A DNA stretch of 64,000 bases, taken from assembly GCF_001650495.1 (NCBI RefSeq), contig NZ_LWCS01000014.1, positions 1-64,000 on the forward strand, read 5' to 3'. The position numbers were made by a program, and so were the translations under genes. The notes under the pieces are model-generated. The model saw nothing but the letters and a program-made list of their open reading frames with translations, made no database searches and had not been told where the DNA came from. This DNA comes from Mycolicibacterium iranicum. GTDB lineage: Bacteria; Actinomycetota; Actinomycetes; Mycobacteriales; Mycobacteriaceae. Positions 17,696 through 26,061 of this stretch are shown one piece after another. Within the stretch, counting starts at the first letter, position 1. Each line of letters opens with the position of its first letter.

Positions 17696-18508
17696 CTAAC
17701 GGCATTGCCAGTTGGGCGCGCGCTTCTCGACGAAGGCCAACGGGCCCTCCTGCGCGTCCTCGGTGCGAACCACACGCTCACGGAACGTCTCGGCGAGGAT
17801 CTCGCCCTCCAGCAACGGCAGGTCGAGTGTCTTGTGGATGGCCAGCCGGGTTCCCCGGACAGCAAGAGGTGCATTGGAGTTCACGGTATCGGCGATCTCG
17901 TGCGCGCGTTCGAGCAGCCTGTCGTGTTCGACCACCTCGGTGATCATCCCCAGCTCGTAGGCACGTTCTGCGCTCATCCGCTCGTGCTTGCCCATCAGTG
18001 CCATGCGCAGCGCGACCGAGCGAGGCAGGGCGCGCGCCAGTCGCACCATCTCCCGTGCCGCCACGAGGCCGATGCTCACATGCGGGTCGAAGAACGTCGC
18101 CTTGTCCGACGCGATGACGATGTCACCGGTGGTGACCCAATCCAGCCCAGCGCCGCAACAGATGCCGTTGATTGCTGTCAGCACCGGCTTGGCCATCCGA
18201 CGGAACGGGGGAGTGCCCTCCTGCGGCGCCTCCCACTGGTCGTAGGTGGACAGATACGGACGTTCGTAGATGACCTTGCCGTCCTCAGGTATCTCCTTGA
18301 CGTCGGCTCCGGTGCAGAACGCCCGTCCGTTGCCGGTCACGATCATCAACCAGATGTTGTCGTCACCCTCGGCCTCGTCATAGGCCGCGCGCAACTCGCT
18401 GACCATATGAGGCGAGAGGGCATTGAGCGCTTCTGGTCGGTTCAAGGTGATCGTCGCCTTGTGTCCGTCGACGTCGTAGGTGATGGTGTCGTACTGAGCA
18501 GAACTCAC
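17696..18508 (-). CDS. Enoyl-CoA hydratase/isomerase (crotonase) family
   Basis: This 270-residue crotonase shows GNGRAFCTGADVKEI and NGICCGAGLDWVTTGDIVIASD, the two halves of the oxyanion hole. The N-terminus (DVDGHKATITLNRPEALNALS) is typical of the family. It sits between two other crotonase genes with gaps of 9 and 14 bases. Its sequence resembles its 16907-17686 neighbour, suggesting an ancient duplication. Confidence 0.88.
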   Translation of the reverse strand: MSSAQYDTITYDVDGHKATITLNRPEALNALSPHMVSELRAAYDEAEGDDNIWLMIVTGNGRAFCTGADVKEIPEDGKVIYERPYLSTYDQWEAPQEGTPPFRRMAKPVLTAINGICCGAGLDWVTTGDIVIASDKATFFDPHVSIGLVAAREMVRLARALPRSVALRMALMGKHERMSAERAYELGMITEVVEHDRLLERAHEIADTVNSNAPLAVRGTRLAIHKTLDLPLLEGEILAETFRERVVRTEDAQEGPLAFVEKRAPNWQCR

Positions 18509-18522
18509 GTGTCTTCCTTCAT

Positions 18523-19329
18523 TTATCTACCCTGAAAATCGGGTGCTCGCCTGGCTCGGAACGCGGCCAGACCCTCCTTGAAGTCCGCTGTCCTGCAGGA
18601 TAGTTCGAGGCTGGCCAGCTCGTGGGTCATCGACTGTGGCAGGGATGCCTGCATTCCGTAGTTGATGGCCTGCTTGGCCAGGCCGATCGCGACGGTCGGG
18701 CCCGATGCCAGCCGCGACACGAGATCATCGGCTGCCGCGGTGAGTTCGTCGCGGGGTACCGCGTCATAGATCAGGCCCCAGTCAGCCGCATCCTCGCCGG
18801 TAACCTTTTCGCCCAGCAGCAGCATGCGTTTGGCCCGGGTCACGCCGGCCAGGCGTGGGAGCAGCCAGGTGGCGCCCGAGTCGGGGCTGAAGCCGCGGTC
18901 GATGAACGGTTCCCAGAGATTGGCGTCCGTGCTGGCGACGGTGAAATCCGCAGCGAGTGCCAGGTTGCAGCCGAGGCCGACCGCCCAGCCCTGGACACTG
19001 CAGACCACCGGAAGCTGGATGGTCGCGATGAGCTCCACCACGCGGTTCGCGGTGTGCGGTATGCGCCGGGTCAGATTGCCGGGGCGGGGTTTTCGGTCGC
19101 TGCTGTTGGTCGCCACCCAATCAGCGCCCGCGCAGAAGTCGTTCCCCGCGCCGCAGAGGTGGATGGCGCGCAGCGCATCGTCGGAGGCGGCATCGGTGAG
19201 GGTCGCAACGAGATCGTCGACCATGTTGTGGCTCAAGGAATTACGCCTGCTCGGTCGGTCGAGGATGATGCGCAGGACGGCGCCGTCCCTGGCTACGCGC
19301 ACCGCGCCCGCATCCGTGTCGTCGCGCAC
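18523..19329 (-). CDS. Enoyl-CoA hydratase/isomerase (crotonase) family
   Basis: The 268-residue crotonase is the promoter-proximal gene of the six-gene minus operon. It has GAGNDFCAGADWVATN and GWAVGLGCNLALAADFTVAS as oxyanion-hole segments. An intergenic region of 108 bases separates it from a divergent GntR gene and contains one copy of the 19-bp palindrome found throughout the cluster. Confidence 0.88.
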   Translation of the reverse strand: MRDDTDAGAVRVARDGAVLRIILDRPSRRNSLSHNMVDDLVATLTDAASDDALRAIHLCGAGNDFCAGADWVATNSSDRKPRPGNLTRRIPHTANRVVELIATIQLPVVCSVQGWAVGLGCNLALAADFTVASTDANLWEPFIDRGFSPDSGATWLLPRLAGVTRAKRMLLLGEKVTGEDAADWGLIYDAVPRDELTAAADDLVSRLASGPTVAIGLAKQAINYGMQASLPQSMTHELASLELSCRTADFKEGLAAFRARRAPDFQGR

Positions 19330-19363
19330 CAGCCCACCGTCCTCTCGGGCCGTTCGGTAGCTA

Positions 19364-19382
19364 TACAGATAGCCATACAGTT
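19364..19382. promoter_or_regulatory. 19-bp cluster operator, site 1 (TACAGATAGCCATACAGTT)
   Basis: The site matches the shared palindrome TACnGwwA-NNN-nwACnGTw. It lies between the divergent crotonase operon (start 19329) and the GntR gene (start 19438). The right end, TACAGT, can also serve as a -10 box for the GntR gene. Confidence 0.6.
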
Positions 19383-19437
19383 GGTACTACTATTACTATC
19401 CTGTACAACTTAGCAAGGAAAGGCCGTCCACGGAACA

Positions 19438-20217
19438 GTGTCGTCTCAGCTGCGGGCACCGCGAATTCGTCAGCCTCGGGTCGCAGAACTCGTGGCATCA
19501 CGGCTGCGCGACGACATCCTGACCGGACGTCTCAAAGAAGGCGATGTGTTGCCGACGCAGGAAGCGCTTTTCGCTGAATTCGGGGTCAGCCCGCCTGCGG
19601 TGCGCGAAGCCATCCACATCCTGGAATCCGACGGGCTGATCTCGGTGCGACGGGGGAACGTGGGTGGTGCGGTCGTCCACCTGCCGTCTGCGGAGCGTAC
19701 GGCGCAGATGATCGGCATGGTGTTGCAGACGCGGTCGGCCACGCCCGGCGATGTCAGCGAGGCGTTGCTGCATCTGGAACCGATCTGCGCCGGTATGTGC
19801 GCCGCCCGCGACGACCGGATGGCCGAGGTCGTGCCCCACCTGCAGGCTGCCATCGACGCGCAGGCCGCTGAATTCGACACGCCTGCACGCTATGTGCCCA
19901 ATGCCCGGAGGTTCCACGAGGCGATCGTGTCGCGCTGCGGCAATGAACCGATGATCCTGTTGATCGGATCGCTCGAGGTCATCTGGACGGCACACGAGTC
20001 ATCGGTCTGGAGCGATGAGTCCCATCCTGGCGATTCGATGGAACCGAAGACGATGCGGGCGGCGCTGCGCGACCACCAGAAGTTGCTCGATGCGATCACC
20101 GAGGGCAATTCCGCACGCGCGGTGCGGCTGGCCCAAGACCATCTCACCGTCGCGCGCCGCAGAACGCTGGCCACCGGCGCAGGGAAAACCATTGACGCCA
20201 AACTGATCTCAAGCTGA
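19438..20217 (+). CDS. GntR/FadR-type regulator (FCD type)
   Basis: A 259-residue regulator with the winged-helix N-terminus VAELVASRLRDDILTGRLKEGDVLPTQEALFAEFGVSPPAVREAI and a FCD-like C-terminal domain containing NARRFHEAIVSRCGN and LRDHQKLLDAI. It begins with GTG at 19438 and is followed after 10 bases by the repeat-containing crotonase gene, so the two are likely co-transcribed. It is one of two regulators that sit next to copies of the 19-bp palindrome. Confidence 0.88.
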   Translation: MSSQLRAPRIRQPRVAELVASRLRDDILTGRLKEGDVLPTQEALFAEFGVSPPAVREAIHILESDGLISVRRGNVGGAVVHLPSAERTAQMIGMVLQTRSATPGDVSEALLHLEPICAGMCAARDDRMAEVVPHLQAAIDAQAAEFDTPARYVPNARRFHEAIVSRCGNEPMILLIGSLEVIWTAHESSVWSDESHPGDSMEPKTMRAALRDHQKLLDAITEGNSARAVRLAQDHLTVARRRTLATGAGKTIDAKLISS

Positions 20218-20227
20218 GAGGCCCGAC

Positions 20228-21238
20228 ATGACCACCGCCCGCGACGACCGTGTGCTCTTCGACGTCGACCGTGAGAAGCGCATCGCCACGATCACACTGA
20301 ACAACCCGAAACAGCGCAACTCCTATGACGCGGCGATGCGCAATCTGCTCGGCCGATACCTGGACGAGGTCGCCGAGGACGACGACATCACGGTGGTGCT
20401 GCTGCGCGGCGCAGAGGGCGTGTTCAGCACCGGGGCCGACATGAACAATGCCTACGGCTGGTACGGCGATGAGCGCTCGCGCGAAGAGCAGAGAGCTGGC
20501 GATGAGCGCTCGCGCGAAGAGCAGAGAGCTGGCGATGAGCGCTCGCGCGAAGAGCAGAGAGCTGGCGATGAGCGCTCGCGCGAAGAGCAGACGGGCAAGT
20601 CGATGCCGGGTCGGAAGAGTCGGCCGTCACAGCGCAGACGCCTGACTGTCGACCGAAAGTCGTTTGGCTTTTATCACAATCTGATGGGCTTCCCGAAAGT
20701 CACCGTCGGTGAGATCAGCGGCTACGCACTGGGCGGCGGCTTCGAGATCGCTTTGATGGCCGACATCTCCGTCATTGCCCGCGACACGAGGATCGGAATG
20801 CCTGCCACGCGGTTCCTCGGGCCTGCGTTGGGCAGCCTGCACATGTTCTTCCACCGACTTGGCCCCGTGCTGGCCCGCCGCTTGCTGCTCACCGGCGACA
20901 TCATCCGCGCAGCCGACGTCGAGCATCTCGGCGTCTTCACCGAGACATGCCAGAACGAATCTGTCACTGCGCGGGCGCGGTACTGGGCTGAGAAGGCGGC
21001 CAAGATGCCGGCCGACGGCGTCGTCATCGCCAAGGAGGCGTTCCGATTGGTCGAACAGAGCCAGGCGTACCAGGGCGAGGAAGTCGCCAGTTACCTTTTT
21101 CATGCCTACGGGACGAACCTGCAGTTCGCCGACGGCGAGTTCAACTTCGTCAAGACCCGCGCGCAGCACGGGACAAAAGAGGCGTTCCGCCTGCGTGACG
21201 AGCACTTCCACGTGCCGGAACCGGAGACGAACATCTGA
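20228..21238 (+). CDS. Crotonase-family protein with in-frame 11-residue tandem repeats
   Basis: The core is a crotonase fold, with NNPKQRNSYDAAM, the oxyanion segment GVFSTGADMNNAYGWYGD and ISGYALGGGFEIALMADISV. Directly after the first oxyanion segment there are 3.8 copies of the 11-residue unit GDERSREEQRA (residues about 80-121), followed by a basic stretch (GRKSRPSQRRR). This makes the protein 336 residues long, against about 260 for the family. The insertion falls in the loop that normally covers the acyl-CoA site, so it could alter substrate range or oligomer contacts without breaking the fold. The reading frame is intact. Confidence 0.85.
   Translation: MTTARDDRVLFDVDREKRIATITLNNPKQRNSYDAAMRNLLGRYLDEVAEDDDITVVLLRGAEGVFSTGADMNNAYGWYGDERSREEQRAGDERSREEQRAGDERSREEQRAGDERSREEQTGKSMPGRKSRPSQRRRLTVDRKSFGFYHNLMGFPKVTVGEISGYALGGGFEIALMADISVIARDTRIGMPATRFLGPALGSLHMFFHRLGPVLARRLLLTGDIIRAADVEHLGVFTETCQNESVTARARYWAEKAAKMPADGVVIAKEAFRLVEQSQAYQGEEVASYLFHAYGTNLQFADGEFNFVKTRAQHGTKEAFRLRDEHFHVPEPETNI
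20465..20590 (+). repeat. 33-bp tandem repeat, 3.8 copies, inside a crotonase gene
   Basis: Three identical 33-base units (20465-20497, 20498-20530, 20531-20563) are followed by a 27-base partial unit (20564-20590). They are in frame and encode GDERSREEQRA. The units appear identical base for base, so they are recent and probably change in number by slippage. Confidence 0.92.
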
Positions 21239-21281
21239 GTGACCCGGCCCACCTTTCTGGCGACACTACATTATCTGCTAG

Positions 21282-21307
21282 TTTTGTAACGTCCGTCTGT
21301 TACGAAA
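21282..21307. promoter_or_regulatory. Imperfect palindrome TTTTGTAAC-N8-GTTACGAAA upstream of thiolase
   Basis: Eight of nine arm positions pair. The site ends 12 bases before the thiolase ATG and overlaps its probable promoter region; a TACATT at 21267-21272 could be the -10 box. It does not match the 19-bp cluster operator, so a different regulator is likely. Confidence 0.4.
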
Positions 21308-21319
21308 CCGAGGTCGAGC

Positions 21320-22495
21320 ATGCCCACACCCGTCATCGTCGGTGCTGCCAGGACGGCCATCGGCCGCTCGTTCAAGGGCACGCTGGTCAACACCCCGCCC
21401 GAGACTCTGATCACCACGGTCCTGCCCGAGATCATCAGGCGTTCGGGCGTCGATCCCGCCGACATCGACGACATCATCTTCGCCGAATCGCACTACGGCG
21501 GCGGTGACCTGGCTCGCTACGCGGCCGACGCCACCGGCCTCAAGCACGTGCCGGGACAATCGGTGAACCGGCACTGCGCAGGCAGCCTCACCGCGATAGG
21601 CAATGCCTCGGCGCAGATCGGCTCCGGCATGGAGCGGGTGCTCATCGCCGGCGGCGTGCAGTCCCTGTCGATGACCCCGCTGGTCAACTGGCGCATCCCC
21701 GGCCCCGAGCTCAAGTTTGAAGAGCGCTGGATGCCGCCGACGCACGTCGAGACCCCGGACGCCCCGGCCAAGGACATGTCGATCACCGTCGGCTGGAACA
21801 CCGCGCAGGCCTATGGTTTGACCCGAGAGGACATGGACGCCTGGGCCGCTCGGTCGCACCAGCGCGCCATCGCCGCGATCGACGCGGGCAAGTTCCTCGA
21901 CGAGATCGTGCCGCTCAAGGTCGAGCAGTTCGACGGTTCGGTGATCGACTTCAGCGTCGACGAGCATCCCCGCCGCGACACCACGGTCGAGAAGCTGGCC
22001 GGTCTGAAGGTTCTGCATCCCGAGATCGAGGGCTTCTCGATCACCGCAGGCAACAGCAGCGGCACCAACGATGCCGCAGCGGGTGTCGCACTCGCCGACG
22101 CCGATTACGCCGCGGCCAACGGGCTGAACGTGATGGCCAAGGTGCGGGCCTGGGGCGCTGTCGGCGTCGACCCCCGCGACACCGGTCTGGGTGGCGTCAA
22201 AGTCGTCGGCAAGGTCCTCGATCGCGCCGGCCTCAAGCCGTCCGACGTCGCGCTGTGGGAGATCAATGAGGCTTTCGCATCCGTGCCGATCGCGGCCGTG
22301 CGGGAGTACGGCATCGATGAGGAGCTCGTGAATTTCTCGGGGAGCGGCTGCAGCCTCGGACACCCCATCGCCGCCTCGGGCGCGCGAATGGTCACCACTC
22401 TGGTCTACGAGCTGCAGCGCCGTGGCGGCGGCATCGGGGTCGCCGCGATGTGCGCCGGTGGCGGCCAGGGCGGCGGCGTCGTCATCGAGGTCTAG
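21320..22495 (+). CDS. Acetyl-CoA acetyltransferase / 3-ketoacyl-CoA thiolase
   Basis: A 391-residue thiolase with nucleophilic Cys86 (NRHCAGSLT), the histidine motif GCSLGHPIAASG and the C-terminal CAGGGQGGG, all intact. It has its own 81-base upstream region with a palindrome and a GAGG ribosome site. It faces the convergent TetR gene; the junction carries a member of the CGAAACTGCATTCC repeat family. Confidence 0.92.
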   Translation: MPTPVIVGAARTAIGRSFKGTLVNTPPETLITTVLPEIIRRSGVDPADIDDIIFAESHYGGGDLARYAADATGLKHVPGQSVNRHCAGSLTAIGNASAQIGSGMERVLIAGGVQSLSMTPLVNWRIPGPELKFEERWMPPTHVETPDAPAKDMSITVGWNTAQAYGLTREDMDAWAARSHQRAIAAIDAGKFLDEIVPLKVEQFDGSVIDFSVDEHPRRDTTVEKLAGLKVLHPEIEGFSITAGNSSGTNDAAAGVALADADYAAANGLNVMAKVRAWGAVGVDPRDTGLGGVKVVGKVLDRAGLKPSDVALWEINEAFASVPIAAVREYGIDEELVNFSGSGCSLGHPIAASGARMVTTLVYELQRRGGGIGVAAMCAGGGQGGGVVIEV

Positions 22496-22508
22496 CCTCA
22501 CCGTCCGT

Positions 22509-22565
22509 CGAAACTGCACTCCATGCGGTCAGAGCGGCGAAACTTCAACGCGGAATGCAGTTTCG
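22509..22565. repeat. Convergent-junction inverted repeat, family CGAAACTGCATTCC (copy 1)
   Basis: Left arm CGAAACTGCACTCC (22509-22522) and right arm GGAATGCAGTTTCG (22552-22565) pair with one mismatch around a 29-base loop. It lies between the thiolase stop (22495) and the TetR stop (22577). It could act as a bidirectional terminator, and its arms recur at 36862 and 54241. Confidence 0.75.
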
Positions 22566-22576
22566 GCGAGTAAATC

Positions 22577-23314
22577 TCAGCGCTTTCGCGCGGCGGCTTT
22601 GCGCGCCGGTTTGCTGTTCTGCTCGATGAGCCGAGCCGCGTGCTCAAGGATGCACTCGAGGCCGAACTCGAAATTGCGATCGTCGGATGCGCTGAGGTGA
22701 TGCCCTTTCTGCGTGACGGCTGCCAGTAGCGGAGCTGTCTCCGGATCGATGGTCATCGTGTCGTCGATGTCGCCGTGGCCGTCCTCACCGGCAAGATTCT
22801 TGTCCCGCAGCCGCTGGAGTACCACCGAGCCGCGGACGTGAACCGACATCGCCGAGTACGTGTCGAAAGCATCCTCAGGGGACAGGCCCGCCTCGACGAG
22901 ACTGCCGATGGCCTTCTCCACCTCTTGGACCCCGACCTTCGCCGCCCGCGGACTCAGCGCGGAGCGGATCAGGATGAGGTCGCACAGAATCGGATTGCCC
23001 ATGAACGTCTTTCGCATGGACCTGGCGTGGACGGCGAGCGTCTCGCGCCAGTCCGTGGCCTCGACGTAGGGGGTGGCGAATGCGTACTGGCGCAGCGCGC
23101 GATCGGTCATCGCGTTGAGCAGGTCGTCCTTCTTCCGGAAGTACCAGTAAATGCTCGTGACCCCCACGCCGAGGTGCTTGCCGAGCAGCGGCATACTCAG
23201 GTTGTCGATGCCGACCTGTTCGGCCAGTTCGAAGGCGCCCTTGATGATGTCATCGGGATTGATGGAACCGCGTTCGCGGCGCTGCCGCTTCTCGGCGGTC
23301 GCTTGCTTGGCCAC
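22577..23314 (-). CDS. TetR-family transcriptional regulator
   Basis: The 245-residue protein has an N-terminal TetR helix-turn-helix (DDIIKGAFELAEQVGIDNLS, then LGKHLGVGVTSIYWYFRKKDDLLNAM) and a longer C-terminal ligand-binding half ending in a basic tail (KPARKAAARKR). It is transcribed away from a crotonase gene, and the 218-base gap between them holds a copy of the 19-bp palindrome. A TetR protein divergent from a catabolic gene with a palindrome between them is the classic autoregulated repressor layout, so it is the first candidate for control of all eight sites. The likely effector is an acyl-CoA intermediate. Confidence 0.92.
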   Translation of the reverse strand: MAKQATAEKRQRRERGSINPDDIIKGAFELAEQVGIDNLSMPLLGKHLGVGVTSIYWYFRKKDDLLNAMTDRALRQYAFATPYVEATDWRETLAVHARSMRKTFMGNPILCDLILIRSALSPRAAKVGVQEVEKAIGSLVEAGLSPEDAFDTYSAMSVHVRGSVVLQRLRDKNLAGEDGHGDIDDTMTIDPETAPLLAAVTQKGHHLSASDDRNFEFGLECILEHAARLIEQNSKPARKAAARKR

Positions 23315-23461
23315 TCGGGGCTACCTCCATCAAGTCGTGATCGCGAACCCACCGACAGCTATGAGTCTCAACTGTGCCTTTGCGTTCGTGTTGCCAGCCT
23401 TCCGCGCAGGCGACTTTACCGCCGACTGCGGGATCGGATCCGGTCCCCGATCTTCTCCTTT

Positions 23462-23480
23462 TACTGTAAGCCCTATAGTA
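23462..23480. promoter_or_regulatory. 19-bp cluster operator, site 2 (TACTGTAAGCCCTATAGTA)
   Basis: The site lies between the TetR gene (start 23314) and the divergent crotonase gene (start 23533). TATAGT at 23474-23479 is a good -10 box for the crotonase operon. The symmetry extends one base further on each side (T and A). Confidence 0.65.
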
Positions 23481-23532
23481 AGCTTTTCCAGCATTCCTGG
23501 TGGTAACCCACGCGAAAGGTGAAGGGCGACAA

Positions 23533-24294
23533 GTGTCAGACGAGGTTCTTCTGGAACGCCGGGGTCGGGTACTGATCATCACCATCAACCGGCCGGAGGC
23601 GCGCAATGCGTTCAACCTGGCCGTGGCCCAGGGGTTGGCTGACGCGGTGGACGAACTCGACAACTCGCCTGAGCTGTCGGTCGCGATCATCACCGGCGCG
23701 GGGGGCAACTTCTGTGCGGGCATGGACCTCAAGGCCTTCATGGCCGGTGAAGTGCCCGCGATCGAAGGCCGCGGCATCGGCTTCACCGAGCGTCCTCCGC
23801 GTAAGCCCCTCATCGCCGCGGTCGAGGGCTACGCACTGGCCGGCGGCACCGAGATCGTGCTGGCCACCGATCTGATCGTGGCCGCCAAGAACGCCAAGTT
23901 CGGCATTCCCGAAGTCAAGCGCGGTCTCGTCGCCGCGGGCGGGGGGCTTTTGCGGCTGCAGAAGAGAATTCCGTACCAAAAGGCGCTCGAGCTCGCCCTC
24001 ACCGGAGACAGCTTCACCGCCGAAGAAGCGTCGCAGTGGGGCTTCGTGAACGTGCTGACCGAGCCGGGAGGTGCGCTCGACGGCGCGCTGGCCCTCGCTG
24101 AGCGCATCACGGCCAACGGGCCGCTCGCCGTGGCGGCGACCAAGGAGATCATCGTCAAGTCCTCCGAATGGAGCGAGGCCGAGATGTGGAAGAAGCAGGG
24201 CGAGATCGCTTTCCCGGTGTTCGGTTCCAAGGACGCGATGGAAGGCGCCACGGCGTTCGCCGAGAAGCGCAAACCCGACTGGACGGGGACCTGA
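23533..24294 (+). CDS. Enoyl-CoA hydratase/isomerase (crotonase) family
   Basis: This 253-residue crotonase has GNFCAGMDLKAF and GYALAGGTEIVLATDLIVAAKNAKFGIPEVKRGL, with a Glu in the usual hydratase position. GTG at 23533 is preceded by AGGTGAAGGG. The frame continues upstream to 23500 but only through the leader. It is followed 12 bases later by an SDR gene and is controlled by site 2. Confidence 0.9.
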   Translation: MSDEVLLERRGRVLIITINRPEARNAFNLAVAQGLADAVDELDNSPELSVAIITGAGGNFCAGMDLKAFMAGEVPAIEGRGIGFTERPPRKPLIAAVEGYALAGGTEIVLATDLIVAAKNAKFGIPEVKRGLVAAGGGLLRLQKRIPYQKALELALTGDSFTAEEASQWGFVNVLTEPGGALDGALALAERITANGPLAVAATKEIIVKSSEWSEAEMWKKQGEIAFPVFGSKDAMEGATAFAEKRKPDWTGT

Positions 24295-24306
24295 GCAGCA
24301 CCGCCA

Positions 24307-25104
24307 ATGGATCTCGGTCTGCGGGACGCCACCGCCGTCGTCATCGGCGGCGGCCGGGGAATGGGACTGGCAAGCGCGCACTGCTTCGCCGAAGACGGTG
24401 CGCGGGTGGCGGTGGTGGGGCGCACCCGGGAGGTGTTGGACGCAGCGGCAGTCCAGTTGCGCGAGCGGGGCAGCCCCGACGCCGTCGGTATCGTTGCCGA
24501 CACCGCGGACGAAAACCAAGTGCGCGAAGCCTTCTCGATGCTGAACGATCGCTGGGGTAGTCAGCTCAACATCCTCGTGAATGCCGTCGGTCCGAGCGTG
24601 CGGGGTACGTTCGACGAGCTCGACGACGCCGACTGGCGTCAGGCCATCGACGAGGGTGCGATGGGAATGGTGCGTTGCGTGCGCGCGGCCCTCCCGTTGC
24701 TGCGGGCGGCGGACTGGGCGCGCATCGTCAACTTCTCGGCCCACTCGACCCAGCGCCAGAGCGCGATCCTGCCCGCCTACACAGCGGCCAAGGCGATGGT
24801 GACGAGCGTCTCGAAGAATCTGTCGCTCTTCCTGGCGCCCGACGAGATCTTGGTGAACGTGGTGTCTCCGGGCAGCGTCGCTTCCGAAGCGCTTGTCGGC
24901 TGGGCGAATTCGGTTGGTGCCGACGGCAGCAATCCCTATACGCTCATGGCCGCCATCGACGAACACTTCGGCCACCCGGCGCACTTACCTCGCGCGGGTC
25001 TGCCTTCCGAGATCGGGCCCGTGGTCGCATTTCTGGCCTCTCGCCGCAACTCCTACATGACCGGCGCGAACATCAACGTCGACGGCGGTAGCGACTTCAC
25101 CTGA
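24307..25104 (+). CDS. SDR family oxidoreductase
   Basis: The 265-residue SDR has a cofactor motif VIGGGRGMGLA (Gly replaces the usual Thr), NAVG in place of NNAG, a catalytic Ser (NFSAHST) and YTAAK. The catalytic Tyr and Lys are present, so activity as a 3-hydroxyacyl-CoA dehydrogenase or a keto reductase is plausible. It is probably co-transcribed with the upstream crotonase, giving hydration and oxidation steps together. Confidence 0.88.
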   Translation: MDLGLRDATAVVIGGGRGMGLASAHCFAEDGARVAVVGRTREVLDAAAVQLRERGSPDAVGIVADTADENQVREAFSMLNDRWGSQLNILVNAVGPSVRGTFDELDDADWRQAIDEGAMGMVRCVRAALPLLRAADWARIVNFSAHSTQRQSAILPAYTAAKAMVTSVSKNLSLFLAPDEILVNVVSPGSVASEALVGWANSVGADGSNPYTLMAAIDEHFGHPAHLPRAGLPSEIGPVVAFLASRRNSYMTGANINVDGGSDFT

Positions 25105-25165
25105 AGGGAACGCGCCCCCTACGAGAACCTGGGACTGATCGACGGGGAGGTCTTGTTGATGCCGC

Positions 25166-25184
25166 TACCGATAGGTGTACAGTA
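25166..25184. promoter_or_regulatory. 19-bp cluster operator, site 3 (TACCGATAGGTGTACAGTA)
   Basis: The site precedes the crotonase-amidohydrolase-synthetase operon (start 25216). TACAGT at 25178-25183 may be its -10 box, with TTGTTG (25153-25158) as a weak -35 box 19 bases upstream. Confidence 0.6.
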
Positions 25185-25215
25185 TGGTCATCTACGCAGC
25201 TGAGGAGGTCTGTCG

Positions 25216-26061
25216 GTGAGCGCTGACGAGCGAGTCGCAGAGACCGCCGCCGCGGCCGAACCGGTCCTCTACGAACTCCTCGACAGCGGCGTCGCAGTCC
25301 TCACCCTCAACCGTCCGGATCGCATGAACTCCTGGGGCGGCGGCTTGGCCCGCGCGTTCTACCGATGCATCGACCACGCGGAGGCCGACCCCGACGTCCG
25401 CGTCATCGTGCTCACCGGCAACGGGCGGGCGTTCTGCGCGGGCGCCGACATGGGCGACCTCGACACCATCGGGGGCGCCGGCACTTCCGGTGAAACCGAC
25501 GTGACGCAGCTCGTCGGTGAGCGTCACCCGCACTTCGTCACCGAACTGCGCAAGCCGTTGATCGCGGCCATCAACGGCGCCTGCGCGGGCATCGGACTCA
25601 CGCAGGCGCTGATGTGCGACGTGCGCTTCGCCGCGGCAGGTGCGAAGTTCACCACCGCCTTCTCCCGCCGTGGACTCATCGCCGAATACGGCATCTCATG
25701 GATTCTGCCGCGGGTGGCCGGCTGGGGTGCGGCGCTCGACCTCCTCCTGTCTGGCCGCACGTTCTACGCCGAGGAGGCCAGAGAACTCGGCCTCGTCAAG
25801 GACGTCTTCGCCCCCGAGGATCTGATGCCGCGTGCCCTGGCCTATGCCGAGGACATGGCGCGCAACTGCGCGCCGAGCTCACTCGCGGTGATCAAGCGTC
25901 AGATCTACCGGGACGCTTTGCGAAACATCCACGACGCCAGTGCCGATGCGGAGAAACTGATGCACGAGTCGATGTCGCGGCCGGACTTCATCGAAGGCAT
26001 CACCGCGTTCTTCGAAAAGCGACCGCCCAGCTTCCCACCGCTCAAGGAGGAGACCCCGTGA
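25216..26061 (+). CDS. Enoyl-CoA hydratase/isomerase (crotonase) family
   Basis: A 281-residue crotonase with GRAFCAGADMGDLDT and NGACAGIGLTQALMCDVRFAA. GTG at 25216 has a consensus AGGAGG at 25202-25207. It opens a six-gene operon (to 32014) in which most genes overlap by 1-4 bases. The 3' end carries AAGGAGG, which serves as the ribosome site for the next gene. Confidence 0.9.
   Translation: MSADERVAETAAAAEPVLYELLDSGVAVLTLNRPDRMNSWGGGLARAFYRCIDHAEADPDVRVIVLTGNGRAFCAGADMGDLDTIGGAGTSGETDVTQLVGERHPHFVTELRKPLIAAINGACAGIGLTQALMCDVRFAAAGAKFTTAFSRRGLIAEYGISWILPRVAGWGAALDLLLSGRTFYAEEARELGLVKDVFAPEDLMPRALAYAEDMARNCAPSSLAVIKRQIYRDALRNIHDASADAEKLMHESMSRPDFIEGITAFFEKRPPSFPPLKEETP

Noticed and set aside
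20465..20590. CRISPR-like array
   Set aside because: The repeats are directly adjacent with no spacers and stay in the reading frame of a crotonase gene.
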